Both the position numbers and the translations under genes were made by a program. Positions 8,184 through 14,348 of a DNA stretch of 15,589 nt are shown here, piece by piece (within the stretch, counting starts at the first letter, position 1; each line of letters begins with the position of its first letter). Origin of the DNA: Thermoprotei archaeon (GTDB taxonomy: Archaea; Thermoproteota; Thermoprotei; Thermofilales; B20-G17); contig QMRW01000015.1 in NCBI GenBank assembly GCA_003650785.1, positions 1 through 15,589 on the forward strand, in the 5' to 3' direction. The notes below the pieces were generated by a model that made no database searches, was not told the origin of the DNA, and saw only the letters and a list, made by a program, of their open reading frames with translations.

Positions 8184-9128
8184 CTAAATATCCTCTCGGA
8201 TCCTAATCTCAGCAATAGGTCTATCCATACCCTCGTACATATAGGCAATAGCCATACCCCTTGTGTTGAAGGCTATACCAATATCTCCATTACGGTCTAC
8301 TACTATCACTCCTGCGTTTCCGCTCCCATATCTCTTAGTAGCTATTGAAATACCAGCTTCAGCAGCTTTTTGAGGACTCACTCCCCATTCTATAAACTGA
8401 CATACTCTGAAGCACAGAAGTGTTTTCATTATAACTTCTCCCATTCCCGTAGCAGAAGCTGCACTAGTTTTATCCGCGTATATACCAGCTCCTATTATAG
8501 GCGTATCTCCTACTCTTCCTCTTAGTTTGAGCCAATAACCACCAGTAGAGGTCGCTGTAGCTAAATTCCCAGCTCTATCTAGTGCGACTGCACCTACTGT
8601 TCCGTAGAGATCTGGACACACCTCCCGTATCTTATCTAACTTTTTCAATCGAAGTGAACCTTGCTTTCTTATCTTCTCCTTTATATCCGAGAGTCTAGAA
8701 AGCTTCTCTTCTGTCAAGAGCAGTGAAGGATCTATGTTTAGACCAAGACACTTAGCTAGCATCTCTGCACCTTCTCCTACTAGTAGAATGTGGTCTGTTA
8801 ACTCCATTACCTTTCTAGCTAGTATTATGGGGTTCTTCACACATCTTACAGCCCCTACACATCCAACTCTTCCTGTACTTCCATCCATGACTCCAGCATC
8901 CATTTCAACTATCCCGTCGAGTGTTAGACAGGAACCTAGTCCTGCATTAAACTTTCCAGAGTTCTCCAGAACTACTACTGCTTCAACGACAGCATCCAGA
9001 GCACTTCCACCTCTTTCAATGATATTGAATCCCTTTGCAGTAGCTTCTGATAGGATCTCTAGATACTTCTCATCTCTTTTAGAGAATCCTCCGGCACCAC
9101 CATGTACCACAATAACGTGCCTACTCAT
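8184..9128 (-). CDS. Isoaspartyl peptidase/L-asparaginase (plant-type, Ntn hydrolase)
   Basis: A 314-residue self-cleaving Ntn hydrolase. The precursor is cut before Thr177 in YGTVGAVALDRAGNLA (175-190); Thr177 becomes the nucleophile of the beta subunit. Substrate-site segments follow: TSTGGYWLKLRGRVGD (193-208, Arg205 and Asp208 expected to hold the aspartyl carboxylate and amine) and ASATGMGE (224-231). The N-terminal HGGAGG (9-14), NAGLGSCLTLDG (61-72) and EMDAGVMDG are also diagnostic. The enzyme removes beta-aspartyl residues from damaged peptides and can hydrolyse asparagine. The start at 9128 has GAGGTG 5 nt upstream and leads straight into the conserved VIVVHGG strand; an in-frame start at 9203 would add a non-conserved tail overlapping the upstream gene. 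It follows the URO-D-like gene by 22 nt. Confidence 0.94.
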   Translation of the reverse strand: MSRHVIVVHGGAGGFSKRDEKYLEILSEATAKGFNIIERGGSALDAVVEAVVVLENSGKFNAGLGSCLTLDGIVEMDAGVMDGSTGRVGCVGAVRCVKNPIILARKVMELTDHILLVGEGAEMLAKCLGLNIDPSLLLTEEKLSRLSDIKEKIRKQGSLRLKKLDKIREVCPDLYGTVGAVALDRAGNLATATSTGGYWLKLRGRVGDTPIIGAGIYADKTSAASATGMGEVIMKTLLCFRVCQFIEWGVSPQKAAEAGISIATKRYGSGNAGVIVVDRNGDIGIAFNTRGMAIAYMYEGMDRPIAEIRIREDI

Positions 9129-9150
9129 GCTCACACCTCTGCTTTCATGA

Positions 9151-10233
9151 CTATGATAACTTCCACTTTGCAATGAGTTTACTGTACTTCTTAGCCGCTT
9201 CATATAGTGCTAGTATGTTTCTAATGGGCACTCTTGCCTGTATAGCGTGAGATGGCCCTAGTATTAGTCCTGTAGTCCCAATAGTTCTAAGTCTCTCCTT
9301 CACTTCGTTAACTACATCGTGAACAGTACCAAATGGTATTGTCTGTTGAATTGAGATAGTTCCATCAAAGCATAGTTTATCTCCATACTTTTCATGAATT
9401 ACTGCAGGATCCATGCACTCTGGCTGAACTGGATTTAGTATATCTACTCCTATCTCTATTAGATCTGGTATTATCGGCTCTATCCATCCGTCACTGTGGA
9501 ATAAGAAGTATACTCCATGCTTATGACATAGCTGAGCTATCTCTCTATATCTAGGTTTAAGATATTTACGCCACATTGCAGGTGAAATCATCATATTATG
9601 CTGCATTCCAACATCCTCACCTGTACATATAACGTCTACTCCTATCTCGCATAGTATCTTCGCTTGCTCCATCCTGATTTTGTGTAGTCTATCTAATATA
9701 TATTCAACATATCTAGGTCTTGTGAATAACCATTTCATCATCTGGTTAAAGCCCGTTATCTTCCATGCTGTCTCCCACATACTACATAGACCTGAATAGA
9801 GACAGTAATCTTCGTACTTCTTCCTAGCTCTCTCAACCTCAGTTATACTACTTTCGTCAACTTCAGGCCATATGTACTCATCTAATTCCATATGTTGAAG
9901 TGGATGGTATATGTAGGAGAAGGTGTAGGTGTGGGGTCTATGGAAAATTAATCTATAACCAAAGATAGTTTGCTCTATCTGGTACCCCTCACCTTCTTCT
10001 ATTATCCATCCTCTCTCACCGAACTTAGCACCCTTAACTTCATATCCTCCTCGAAGCCTTATCCCTGTACCCCTCACATCTATACCTAGATATCTATAGA
10101 GTTTCTCTGTATCCTCTATTCTCAAAGCCTTTTTCAGTTCTTGAAGTGGTTCAGGTCTTATCCTCAGTATTAGTGGAACTCTATCCGTTGGTTCATGTTT
10201 AATAGATCTTAGGCACCTTTCCCTTGAGTTCAT
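9151..10233 (-). CDS. Uroporphyrinogen decarboxylase (URO-D) superfamily protein, not HemE
   Basis: The 360-residue protein has the URO-D/methyltransferase fold: N-terminal MNSRERCLRSIKHEPTDRVP, GEDVGMQHNMMISPAMWRKYLKPRY (205-229), LFHSDGW (244-250), then DLIEIGVDILNPVQPEC (257-273). In this superfamily the HxCG motif supplies His and Cys zinc ligands in the MtaA-type methyltransferases; here it reads HSDG (246-249), so Asp replaces the Cys, though Cys273 lies near. It is therefore neither a recognisable HemE nor a standard corrinoid methyltransferase. Such proteins are often found beside Gfo/Idh oxidoreductases, as here, but their reactions are mostly unknown. I prefer the ATG at 10233, which gives the conserved start and has AGGTAGGA just before it; an ATG at 10248 is the alternative. 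First gene of the operon with the asparaginase and oxidoreductase. Confidence 0.85.
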   Translation of the reverse strand: MNSRERCLRSIKHEPTDRVPLILRIRPEPLQELKKALRIEDTEKLYRYLGIDVRGTGIRLRGGYEVKGAKFGERGWIIEEGEGYQIEQTIFGYRLIFHRPHTYTFSYIYHPLQHMELDEYIWPEVDESSITEVERARKKYEDYCLYSGLCSMWETAWKITGFNQMMKWLFTRPRYVEYILDRLHKIRMEQAKILCEIGVDVICTGEDVGMQHNMMISPAMWRKYLKPRYREIAQLCHKHGVYFLFHSDGWIEPIIPDLIEIGVDILNPVQPECMDPAVIHEKYGDKLCFDGTISIQQTIPFGTVHDVVNEVKERLRTIGTTGLILGPSHAIQARVPIRNILALYEAAKKYSKLIAKWKLS

Positions 10234-10267
10234 ACATCCTACCTGCATGCCATATTGAGTAGTTCAC

Positions 10268-10274
10268 TTTATAA
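10268..10274. promoter_or_regulatory. Near-palindromic TATA box shared by two divergent genes
   Basis: TTTATAA sits inside the near-symmetrical CACTTTATAAGTG (10265-10277). On the minus strand it lies about 38 nt before the URO-D ATG at 10233 (23 before the ATG at 10248). On the plus strand it lies about 36 nt before the ATT at 10307. Both starts have an AGGTRG purine run within the short predicted leader. No other good TATA box is visible between the genes. Confidence 0.45.
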
Positions 10275-10296
10275 GTGTTGATGAGGAGTATATCTT

Positions 10297-10302
10297 AGGT
10301 GG
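10297..10302 (+). promoter_or_regulatory. Shine-Dalgarno site before the ATT start of the surface protein gene
   Basis: AGGTGG ends 4 nt before the ATT at 10307. It matches the GAGGTGAT-type sequence complementary to the usual archaeal 16S rRNA tail and resembles the site before rfcL in this window. Confidence 0.45.
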
Positions 10303-10306
10303 TAGC

Positions 10307-11779
10307 ATTATCAGTAAGACTGCAATAGTATTTAGTATACTTCTACTCTCATCACTTCTCTTAGTAGTCCAACTGAGTGTATGTGAGGAAACGTATGTGT
10401 ATTATGGCTATATTCCATGGAATATCTACGACTATTGGAGAAAGGATACTCCCGAAGGTGGTTTCGAGTATGTCTTAGATGAAACTACCATAAGAGATTT
10501 TGGCCTATTAGTGGTCATTGGGAACTATGATAATACTAAAGTTAGAGTCTTTAAACTACCCGAGAATATACTCGTAGACAGCTTTACCGTAGACCACATG
10601 AAGTACAAAGTAGTCAAACTGCCTAATGCTACATTTTTTAAAGTAGTCACGGATAAACATGCTACAGTTATGCTCATGGGCGGTGCAGCTCTCGATACAT
10701 GGCCCTCTAATAAAACGCATGAGAGATGGATTAATAGAGCTCCTATCTCTATGTTCCTAATGAGTGTAGAGGGAGGATATGTAGGTAAGACCTTCATATT
10801 CCTCGCCACATTACACACAGTCCCCTCAGATTGGCCTCCAGGAGGTTGTCTAAGGGTTTACGCATTAGAGGACTCAGAAGTATCTCTATATGACGAAAGA
10901 GGAAAGCTGATAAAGAGATTTAAGCTTAAGGCTAATGAGGTTAAAGGACTGATTATCAAGGGTTATAGAATATATAAGCTCAGTTCCACGGGTTATATAA
11001 TGGCCGCCCTCTTCTTCGATTGGTATCCAAACCTGAAAGTATTTCCATCGGCTAATGGAAGGGTTGCAGGTACAAGGTTCTACATACCGACTACTCCTCC
11101 AGGTCACTATTACCCTAACGCTACATACGTGTTCACTAGTACTGAAGATACCAAGGTAATAGTCTATGATCTTAGACTTAAAGTGAAGGTTAAAGAATTT
11201 TTAGTCAAGAAGGGGACTATCAATCCCATAATGCTTTCAAGCGATAAGGGTGATCTAGTCATAGAGTCCTCTAAAGATCTCATAGTAGTACACAGTGATT
11301 GGACTCTAGGTCTTGGAATAGCTTACATAGGTTTAAGGAGAGGAGAGACTGCAACTATATTTATTCCATCTGGAGAGACCTATCTCTTCTCCCCTAGAAA
11401 GGCTACTATAACTATAGATGGAATTCCCTACACAGTAATGCCAGATAGCTATCTCCCCCTTCCCAGAGGATTTCATAGGATTAGTACTAATGAATCCGTA
11501 GTCATTCAGATAATTCAATATCAGTATCCTCCATATAGATCACCACATCCTAGATATGATCCACTTCTCGGTATACCAGGAACTCAGGGTTTCGGAGCCT
11601 TTGCCGCTGTAATACCGTCAATAAAGGATGTTGAGGTAGTCTATAAAATTGAGCTTAAACCGTTAGGAATGGCCGAAGCCATATCCTCTCAAGTTATGTA
11701 TGCTATAGCACTATTGATAATAGTAGTCCTAGCTACAATACTATGGAAACTCAAAACCAGATTTTTGAAGAAAGCATAA
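10307..11779 (+). CDS. Secreted repeat-containing surface protein with C-terminal membrane anchor (apparent AUU start)
   Basis: I recognise no named family; the pattern recalls IgGFc-binding-like beta repeats. From ATT at 10307 the product is 490 residues. It starts with a textbook signal peptide: Lys4, then an uninterrupted hydrophobic stretch (AIVFSILLLSSLLLVVQLSV, 6-25). The frame is open back to a TGA at 10256 with no ATG, GTG or TTG, and the first canonical codon (GTG 10397, residue 31) lies after the signal peptide. About four degenerate beta-rich repeats follow (roughly 67-125, 161-235, 274-331, 358-405). Each has a short hydrophobic strand, a D/N-T/S-x-V-x-V turn such as NTKVRVF and DTKVIVYD, a Lys-rich strand and a closing strand. 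Several N-x-S/T sequons fit export. A hydrophobic helix at about 462-481 followed by a basic tail anchors it outside the cell. It is transcribed away from the URO-D operon. Confidence 0.8.
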   Translation: MISKTAIVFSILLLSSLLLVVQLSVCEETYVYYGYIPWNIYDYWRKDTPEGGFEYVLDETTIRDFGLLVVIGNYDNTKVRVFKLPENILVDSFTVDHMKYKVVKLPNATFFKVVTDKHATVMLMGGAALDTWPSNKTHERWINRAPISMFLMSVEGGYVGKTFIFLATLHTVPSDWPPGGCLRVYALEDSEVSLYDERGKLIKRFKLKANEVKGLIIKGYRIYKLSSTGYIMAALFFDWYPNLKVFPSANGRVAGTRFYIPTTPPGHYYPNATYVFTSTEDTKVIVYDLRLKVKVKEFLVKKGTINPIMLSSDKGDLVIESSKDLIVVHSDWTLGLGIAYIGLRRGETATIFIPSGETYLFSPRKATITIDGIPYTVMPDSYLPLPRGFHRISTNESVVIQIIQYQYPPYRSPHPRYDPLLGIPGTQGFGAFAAVIPSIKDVEVVYKIELKPLGMAEAISSQVMYAIALLIIVVLATILWKLKTRFLKKA

Positions 11780-11801
11780 CTCTCAAGATATGACTGTCAT
11801 T

Positions 11802-11818
11802 TCTAGGAAATTCCTAGA
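11802..11818. repeat. 17-bp palindrome upstream of rfcS
   Basis: Arms TCTAGGAA and TTCCTAGA pair perfectly around one central A. It lies 23 nt after the stop of the surface protein gene and 69 nt before rfcS. The loop is too short for a stable RNA hairpin, so a dimeric regulator site is more likely than a terminator. Function inferred. Confidence 0.45.
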
Positions 11819-11846
11819 CCTCATCTTCTAATATTACAACATAGGG

Positions 11847-11852
11847 TTTTTT
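11847..11852 (+). terminator. Oligo-T run, candidate archaeal terminator
   Basis: Six consecutive T lie 68 nt after the stop of the surface protein gene. Archaeal RNA polymerase can stop at T-runs without a hairpin. It would also lie in or near the rfcS promoter, with TATA-like boxes at about 11828-11836 (CTAATATTA) and 11852-11863, so the call is weak. Confidence 0.3.
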
Positions 11853-11886
11853 AGTATTTGTATATTCCTCTCAAAGGGGATGTAGT

Positions 11887-12864
11887 GTGAGCGAGGCACT
11901 GTGGGTAGAGAAATACCGTCCTAAAGTTTTAGAGGAGATGGTAAATCAAGAGGAAATAGTGAGTAGGCTTAAGCAGTTTGTCAAAGCTAAGGCCGTACCA
12001 CATTTACTCTTTGCGGGACCGCCAGGTACTGGTAAGACTACAGCTGCCTTAGCTTTAGCGAGAGAGCTATATGGAGAACGTTGGCGTGAGAATGTATTAG
12101 AACTGAATGCCTCAGATGAACGTGGTATTCAAACTATCAGACTGAGGGTTAAAGACTATGCAAGGACTATGGCTCTAGGAGATGTCCCGTATAAGCTGAT
12201 AATACTCGACGAAGCTGATAATATGACGAGTGATGCACAACAGGCTCTTAGAAGGATCATGGAGTTGTATTCCAGAACTGCTAGATTCTGTCTTATAGCT
12301 AACTATGTATCTAAAATAATAGAGCCCATACAGTCTAGATGTGCTATATTTAGATTTCAACCTCTAGAAAAAGATGATATAATAGAGAGACTAAAGTTTA
12401 TAGCCGAAAAAGAGGGAGTTAGTGTAACCGAAGATGGACTGGAGGCTATCTGGGAGGTAAGTAGAGGTGATCTCAGAAAGGCCATAAATACTTTACAAGC
12501 TGCATCAGCACTTGGTACTGTAGATTCTAGAGCTGTATATAGGGTGGTAGGTAGGGTTACTCCGGAGGAGATTAGAGAGATGCTACTACTAGCTCTGAGG
12601 GGTGAATTTATAAAGGCTAGGGAATGCTTAAGAGATCTTCTTATCTCCTATGGTCTCTCTGGTGTGGATATTATCAGGATGATACATTCTGAAATTATGA
12701 ACCCCAGAACTAAGTTAGAAATTCCAGATGAGGCTAGAGTTGAACTAGCTGATATAGCTGGAGAAATCAACTTTAGAATGGTTGAAGGTGCTGATGAGGA
12801 GATACAACTGAGTGCCTTTCTAGCTAAGATAGCTCTACTCGGGAGGAAGTATAGAATAGGGTGA
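11887..12864 (+). CDS. rfcS: Replication factor C small subunit (clamp loader)
   Basis: RFC-S forms the motor of the clamp loader, which opens the PCNA ring and places it on primed DNA. At 325 residues it is of typical archaeal length. It starts with WVEKYRPKVLEEMVNQEE (6-23, RFC box). Further motifs are Walker A FAGPPGTGKTT (42-52), LELNASDERG (71-80), Walker B LIILDEADNM (104-113), sensor 1 CLIANY (135-140, Asn139), the SRC arginine-finger motif (150-152) and a GDLRKAINTLQ sensor 2 region. The C-terminal collar domain is present. The GTG start has AGGGGA 6 nt upstream. rfcL begins 4 nt after its stop, so the two subunits are translated from one transcript. No intein interrupts the P-loop, a common insertion place in archaeal rfcS genes. 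Confidence 0.97.
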   Translation: MSEALWVEKYRPKVLEEMVNQEEIVSRLKQFVKAKAVPHLLFAGPPGTGKTTAALALARELYGERWRENVLELNASDERGIQTIRLRVKDYARTMALGDVPYKLIILDEADNMTSDAQQALRRIMELYSRTARFCLIANYVSKIIEPIQSRCAIFRFQPLEKDDIIERLKFIAEKEGVSVTEDGLEAIWEVSRGDLRKAINTLQAASALGTVDSRAVYRVVGRVTPEEIREMLLLALRGEFIKARECLRDLLISYGLSGVDIIRMIHSEIMNPRTKLEIPDEARVELADIAGEINFRMVEGADEEIQLSAFLAKIALLGRKYRIG

Positions 12865-12865
12865 T
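12860..12865 (+). promoter_or_regulatory. Shine-Dalgarno site that sets the TTG start of rfcL
   Basis: GGTGAT overlaps the rfcS stop codon and ends 3 nt before the TTG at 12869. It matches the usual archaeal anti-Shine-Dalgarno tail and suggests coupled translation of rfcS and rfcL. Confidence 0.55.
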
Positions 12866-12868
12866 CGC

Positions 12869-14089
12869 TTGTCTATTCCTTGGGTAGAGAAATATAGGCC
12901 AAAGACTCTAAAAGACCTCATAGATCAGGAGGAAGCGAAGAAGAAGCTTATCTCATGGCTCGAATCATGGTCTAGGGGGAAGCCTACTAAGAAAGCTGTA
13001 CTATTATATGGACCCCCCGGATCAGGTAAGACTGCTATTGTACATGCAGCCGCTAATGACTTCGATTTAGAGGTTATAGAGGTCAATGCTAGTGATTTTA
13101 GAACTGCAACGGCACTCGAAAGGACTATAGCTAGGACTATCAGAGAGAGGTCCCTTTTCGGAAAGAGGGGGAGACTAGCACTATTGGATGAAGTCGATGG
13201 TCTTTCACTACACCAAGACGTAGGTGCTATAGATGCTATAATTAGAATAGTAGAGAATAGTAGAATTCCTATTATAATGACTGCTAACAATCCATGGGAT
13301 CCTAGATTTAGAGATCTTAGAAACATCTCCCTATTAATAGAGATGAAGAAGTTAAATCAAAGAGATGTCATAACAGTACTTAAGAGAATATGTCTAAAAG
13401 AGAGAATTAAAGTTGACACTAATGTATTGAGGATAATAGCTAGAAGAAGCAGGGGGGATTTAAGGGCTGCTATTAATGATCTACAAGCTATAGGTGAAGG
13501 AAGAAGAAGTATCAGAGTAGAGGATCTAGATGTGCTTATACCTAGAGCAGCGCAGATCAATATGTTCGAGATCGTGAGGACTGTCTTAACAGCTAAGACT
13601 CCAGAGCAGGCTAAATCAGTATTAGCACTACCCTCATTAGATTATCAGATGCTTTTCCACTGGATAAATGAAAACTTACCATACCAGTACTCAGAGAGTA
13701 TAGAGGCCTTAGCTGCAGCCTATGATGCTCTCTCCAAGGCAGATATGTATTTTGGAAGAATAAATAGGACACAAAATTGGTCATTGCTACCGTATGCTCT
13801 AGAACTCATGACTGCTGGAGTCGCCGTAGTACCCGGTAAACCCAGGTTTAGGTTTGTGAAGTATTCCTTTCCACAGAAGTTGAAAATGCTCTCTAGAATG
13901 AGAGAACTTAGAATGGTAAGGGATTCTATTCTATCCATCATAGCTAGAAAGTGTCATGTGTCTAGAGCTGTTGCCAACACAGAGATATTACCATACATTA
14001 AAATAATATACAAGGAGAACCCAGAGTACGGTAGGAAGATACTGAAGTGGCTCGGAATAGATGAGAAAAGGTTTAAGTCTCTGAGCTAG
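12869..14089 (+). CDS. rfcL: Replication factor C large subunit (clamp loader)
   Basis: RFC-L is the single large subunit that pairs with four RFC-S subunits in archaeal clamp loaders. The 406-residue protein has the WVEKYRPKTLKDLIDQEE start (5-22), Walker A LYGPPGSGKTA (47-57), Walker B LALLDEVDG (103-111), sensor 1 TANNPW (138-143) and a GDLRAAINDLQ sensor 2 segment (197-207). As expected for RFC-L, it lacks the SRC arginine finger at the place where RFC-S has it. The C-terminal collar region is present, but the protein ends in WLGIDEKRFKSLS with no Q-x-x-hydrophobic-x-x-aromatic-aromatic PCNA-binding box, which many archaeal RFC-L proteins carry at the end. The TTG start is fixed by GGTGAT upstream. 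Its last 17 nt overlap the end of the convergent winged-helix gene. Confidence 0.96.
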   Translation: MSIPWVEKYRPKTLKDLIDQEEAKKKLISWLESWSRGKPTKKAVLLYGPPGSGKTAIVHAAANDFDLEVIEVNASDFRTATALERTIARTIRERSLFGKRGRLALLDEVDGLSLHQDVGAIDAIIRIVENSRIPIIMTANNPWDPRFRDLRNISLLIEMKKLNQRDVITVLKRICLKERIKVDTNVLRIIARRSRGDLRAAINDLQAIGEGRRSIRVEDLDVLIPRAAQINMFEIVRTVLTAKTPEQAKSVLALPSLDYQMLFHWINENLPYQYSESIEALAAAYDALSKADMYFGRINRTQNWSLLPYALELMTAGVAVVPGKPRFRFVKYSFPQKLKMLSRMRELRMVRDSILSIIARKCHVSRAVANTEILPYIKIIYKENPEYGRKILKWLGIDEKRFKSLS

Positions 14090-14348
14090 TAATCTTCTCC
14101 AACTTTGTGATGACCTGTCTTATCAATGTAGCTAGTTCTCTATCTCTTATTCTAAAGATTCTTACTCTTCCGTAACTTACTTCATCTACTAGTCCTATCT
14201 CCTTAAGTTTTGCTAGATGGGAGCAGACTGTGGGATAGCTTAGCCCAGTACTCTTAACTAACTTTGAGATATTCACCTCGCCCTCAAATGCTAGTACCTT
14301 TATTATTCTAGCCCTACCTCTAGAAGACATTACGTCTTCTAGATCCAC
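14073..14348 (-). CDS. Small winged-helix (ArsR-like) DNA-binding protein
   Basis: A 91-residue protein made almost only of one winged helix-turn-helix domain. The opening MDLEDVMSSRGRARIIKVLA helix is followed by EGEVNISKLVKSTGLSYPTV (26-45), a recognition helix SYPTVCSHLAKLKEIGLVDE and a wing (YGRVRIFRI, 60-68). A short C-terminal helix could serve for dimerisation. Such proteins are transcriptional regulators; there is only one Cys (46) and no clear metal site, so the signal is unknown. The GTG at 14348 overlaps the end of orc1/cdc6 by 29 nt; an ATG at 14330 would cut into the conserved first helix. It is probably cotranslated with the initiator gene. Its 3' end overlaps the rfcL 3' end by 17 nt on the other strand. 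Confidence 0.82.
   Translation of the reverse strand: MDLEDVMSSRGRARIIKVLAFEGEVNISKLVKSTGLSYPTVCSHLAKLKEIGLVDEVSYGRVRIFRIRDRELATLIRQVITKLEKITSSET

Noticed and set aside
10275..10298. GTG, TTG and ATG cluster at 10275-10283 as the start of the surface protein.
   Set aside because: All three are in another frame and end at TAG 10296; they also lie about 10 nt or less from the TATA centre.
10373..10390. Lipoprotein processing at the Cys after the signal peptide (LSVC).
   Set aside because: Val at the -1 position does not fit a normal lipobox, and the protein already has a C-terminal membrane helix.
12925..13941. Minus-strand open frames opposite rfcL.
   Set aside because: They are antisense to a well-supported conserved gene and show no domain or promoter of their own.
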